Positions 14,602 to 15,659 of a stretch of DNA of 15,659 nucleotides are shown here, in pieces. Location of the stretch: positions 1-15,659 of the forward strand of contig DRKH01000285.1 in NCBI GenBank assembly GCA_011051825.1. Reading direction: 5' to 3'. The stretch comes from Desulfobulbus sp. Its GTDB lineage: Bacteria > Desulfobacterota > Desulfobulbia > Desulfobulbales > Desulfobulbaceae. The first letter of the stretch is position 1, and each line of letters begins with the position of its first letter. The position numbers were made by a program, and so were the translations under genes. The notes below the pieces were generated by a model. It saw only the letters and a list, made by a program, of their open reading frames with translations. It ran no database searches and was not told the DNA's origin.

Positions 14602-14727
14602 TTATGGCGTGGCCGGGGGGATAATTCTGCAAATACCCAGCGCCGGCGTTAACATCAACAGGGTGACAATGATGAAAAAAGTGGACCAGCGCTCCCCAAA
14701 AGGCCGGCAGCCGGCTACCTCAAGCAT
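14602..14727 (-). CDS. Unrecognised 41-codon ORF with one membrane segment
   Basis: An ATG at 14725-14727 opens a frame with a short polar start (PFGERW) and a clear hydrophobic helix (STFFIIVTLLMLTPALGI) ending in a proline-rich tail and TAA at 14602-14604. No ribosome site precedes it. It may be a small membrane protein or the tail of a lost gene. The rest of 14483-14800 shows nothing I can identify. Confidence 0.22.
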   Translation of the reverse strand: MLEVAGCRPFGERWSTFFIIVTLLMLTPALGICRIIPPATP

Positions 14728-14800
14728 TCACTGTGCGAAGAACCCGGCAATTTCCGGCAAGAGAGATCTTTGTCTTCAGGTTATCCTTCTGTTACCTTAG

Positions 14801-14905
14801 GGTTCACTCAACAATAACTTCGCATTCTGAGGCGCACTTTGAACATTTAGAAAAGCGATCTTCAATTATGCAATCCGTAGGCGTAGCCCTGCTGCGCCTG
14901 CGGTT
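14801..14905. mobile_element. Truncated second copy of the MITE
   Basis: This stretch matches 440-544 of the full element with 4 differences in 105 bp. It keeps the left inverted-repeat end (GGTTCACTCAACAATAA) and the central hairpin, but the sequence diverges right after CTGCGGTT, so the right half is missing. The bases before it are TTAG, close to the TAAG target of the full copy. The surviving hairpin lies about 45-70 bases beyond the aldolase stop and could act as its 3' end structure. Confidence 0.7.
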
Positions 14906-14947
14906 TTGCTCAATTAAACCGTCCAAATATAACCCAAATCAAAACGC

Positions 14948-15659
14948 CTAATCGTCATACTTATTTTGTGCCAGTCCCTTAGTCACGGCTTCTTGCACGG
15001 TTGCATTTTTCACGGTAACAGCATAGATGGCCCCGGCCATCTTTACGGCCTCTGCCAGGGGACGCTGATGGATATTACGGCCGGTGCCGTTGCCGCGGCT
15101 TTTCCCCTGGTGGATCTGGGTATGCAGTTCGTTCAGAAATGCCTCCGCATCCACCTTGCTGCCGCCCTCGCAGAGCACCCCGGTATTGCCGGCGGCCTCG
15201 GTCACGGTCCTGAGCAGTTCGGGATCGAATTTGCCGTCCCTGTGGGGCACCTTGAGTTTGACGAAATCGGCGCCCAGGCAGGCCCCGACTCCGGCGGCCC
15301 CGGCAATCAGAGAGGGATCGTGCTCATCACTGATGTAGCTGCCCTTGGGATAGATCCAGAGTACGGCAATCATGCCGTTTCGGTGGGCTTCGTGAACGGC
15401 TCTTGCCGCTTCCCTAAGCATGATGTGCTCATGTGCACTGCCGAGATAGAGGGTATAGCCTATGCCGAGAATCGGCAGACCGCTGCTTTTTTTAAAGGCG
15501 ATGACCTCGTCTATGGTCAGCCACTGCGCCGAGAGCGGATCTTTTTCCCGGACCGGGATGATATTGGTTTTAGAGTTCAGTTTAACGAGATAGGGAATAT
15601 CGGGATACTTGCGCCCATATCGGCTGATCAGTCCTAACTGGGTTGCAAAAACCCCTATA
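14948..15659 (-). CDS. fbaB: Class I fructose-bisphosphate aldolase, DhnA type (C-terminal part)
   Basis: The frame is open to the right edge, so about 237 residues of a protein of roughly 300-350 are visible. It interconverts fructose 1,6-bisphosphate and two triose phosphates in glycolysis or gluconeogenesis. Homology to E. coli FbaB is visible in IPYLVKLN, GYTLYLGS, MIAVLWIYPKGS, and GADFVKLKVP, which contains the Schiff-base lysine region, followed by the phosphate-binding blocks LCEGGSK and GRNIHQRP. The full C-terminus ends with TAG at 14948-14950. Its start lies outside the window. Other DhnA-family aldolases such as LsrF are less likely, since FbaB motifs match along the length. Confidence 0.85.
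   Translation of the reverse strand, partial: IGVFATQLGLISRYGRKYPDIPYLVKLNSKTNIIPVREKDPLSAQWLTIDEVIAFKKSSGLPILGIGYTLYLGSAHEHIMLREAARAVHEAHRNGMIAVLWIYPKGSYISDEHDPSLIAGAAGVGACLGADFVKLKVPHRDGKFDPELLRTVTEAAGNTGVLCEGGSKVDAEAFLNELHTQIHQGKSRGNGTGRNIHQRPLAEAVKMAGAIYAVTVKNATVQEAVTKGLAQNKYDD

Noticed and set aside
14369..14632. Minus-strand ORF of 87 codons upstream of the exporter
   Set aside because: It runs through direct repeat copy B, has no recognisable domain and no ribosome site.

Overview
The window looks like bacterial chromosome from an anaerobic or microaerophilic Gram-negative bacterium, probably a sulfur-metabolising Desulfobacterota (Desulfobulbales-like) member. The assignment rests on gene content only: a flavodiiron-type protein, an MBL-rhodanese persulfide dioxygenase, paired half-size DUF318 permeases, a DUF2202 ferritin-like protein, a pyruvate:ferredoxin oxidoreductase (PFOR) fragment, a long-form Pta and a DhnA-type aldolase. 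Every gene I can support is on the minus strand, so transcription runs from right to left.

Region 1 (1-4365) is an oxygen, iron and sulfur stress neighbourhood with much decay. It holds the N-terminus of a flavodiiron-type protein, a CstB-like persulfide dioxygenase, a pair of DUF318 permease genes each carrying one disabling change (an in-frame TAG in one, a poly-T frameshift in the other), and a DUF2202 ferritin-like gene. Between the first two lies a graveyard: a PFOR gamma-domain fragment joined to an old permease fragment, with a 177-bp palindromic MITE inserted in the PFOR part. Removing the MITE and one copy of its 4-bp target duplication restores the PFOR reading frame. The flavodiiron and dioxygenase promoters share the sequence TGACATATGAACA at the -35 position, which suggests co-regulation.

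Region 2 (4366-7507) holds a MarC-family membrane protein, a complete pta, and an ackA cut off after 55 codons. Behind the ackA stub, in another frame, is what looks like the tail of an unidentified membrane protein, as if a deletion had joined the two.

Region 3 (7598-14482) is a complete tripartite ABC-2 exporter operon of the YbhGFSR type with its own outer membrane channel: HlyD-like adaptor, fused double ATPase, two ABC-2 permeases, TolC-like protein. Overlaps and short gaps show a single transcription unit. The operon is flanked on both sides by copies of a roughly 100-bp direct repeat.

Region 4 (14483-15659) holds a gene-poor stretch with a small membrane ORF, a truncated second copy of the MITE, and the C-terminal two thirds of a class I fructose-bisphosphate aldolase that runs off the right edge.

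I see no CRISPR array, no tRNA or rRNA gene, and no transposase. The unusual content is the regulatory motif set, the MITE and repeat architecture, and the cluster of damaged genes rather than a new multi-gene system.
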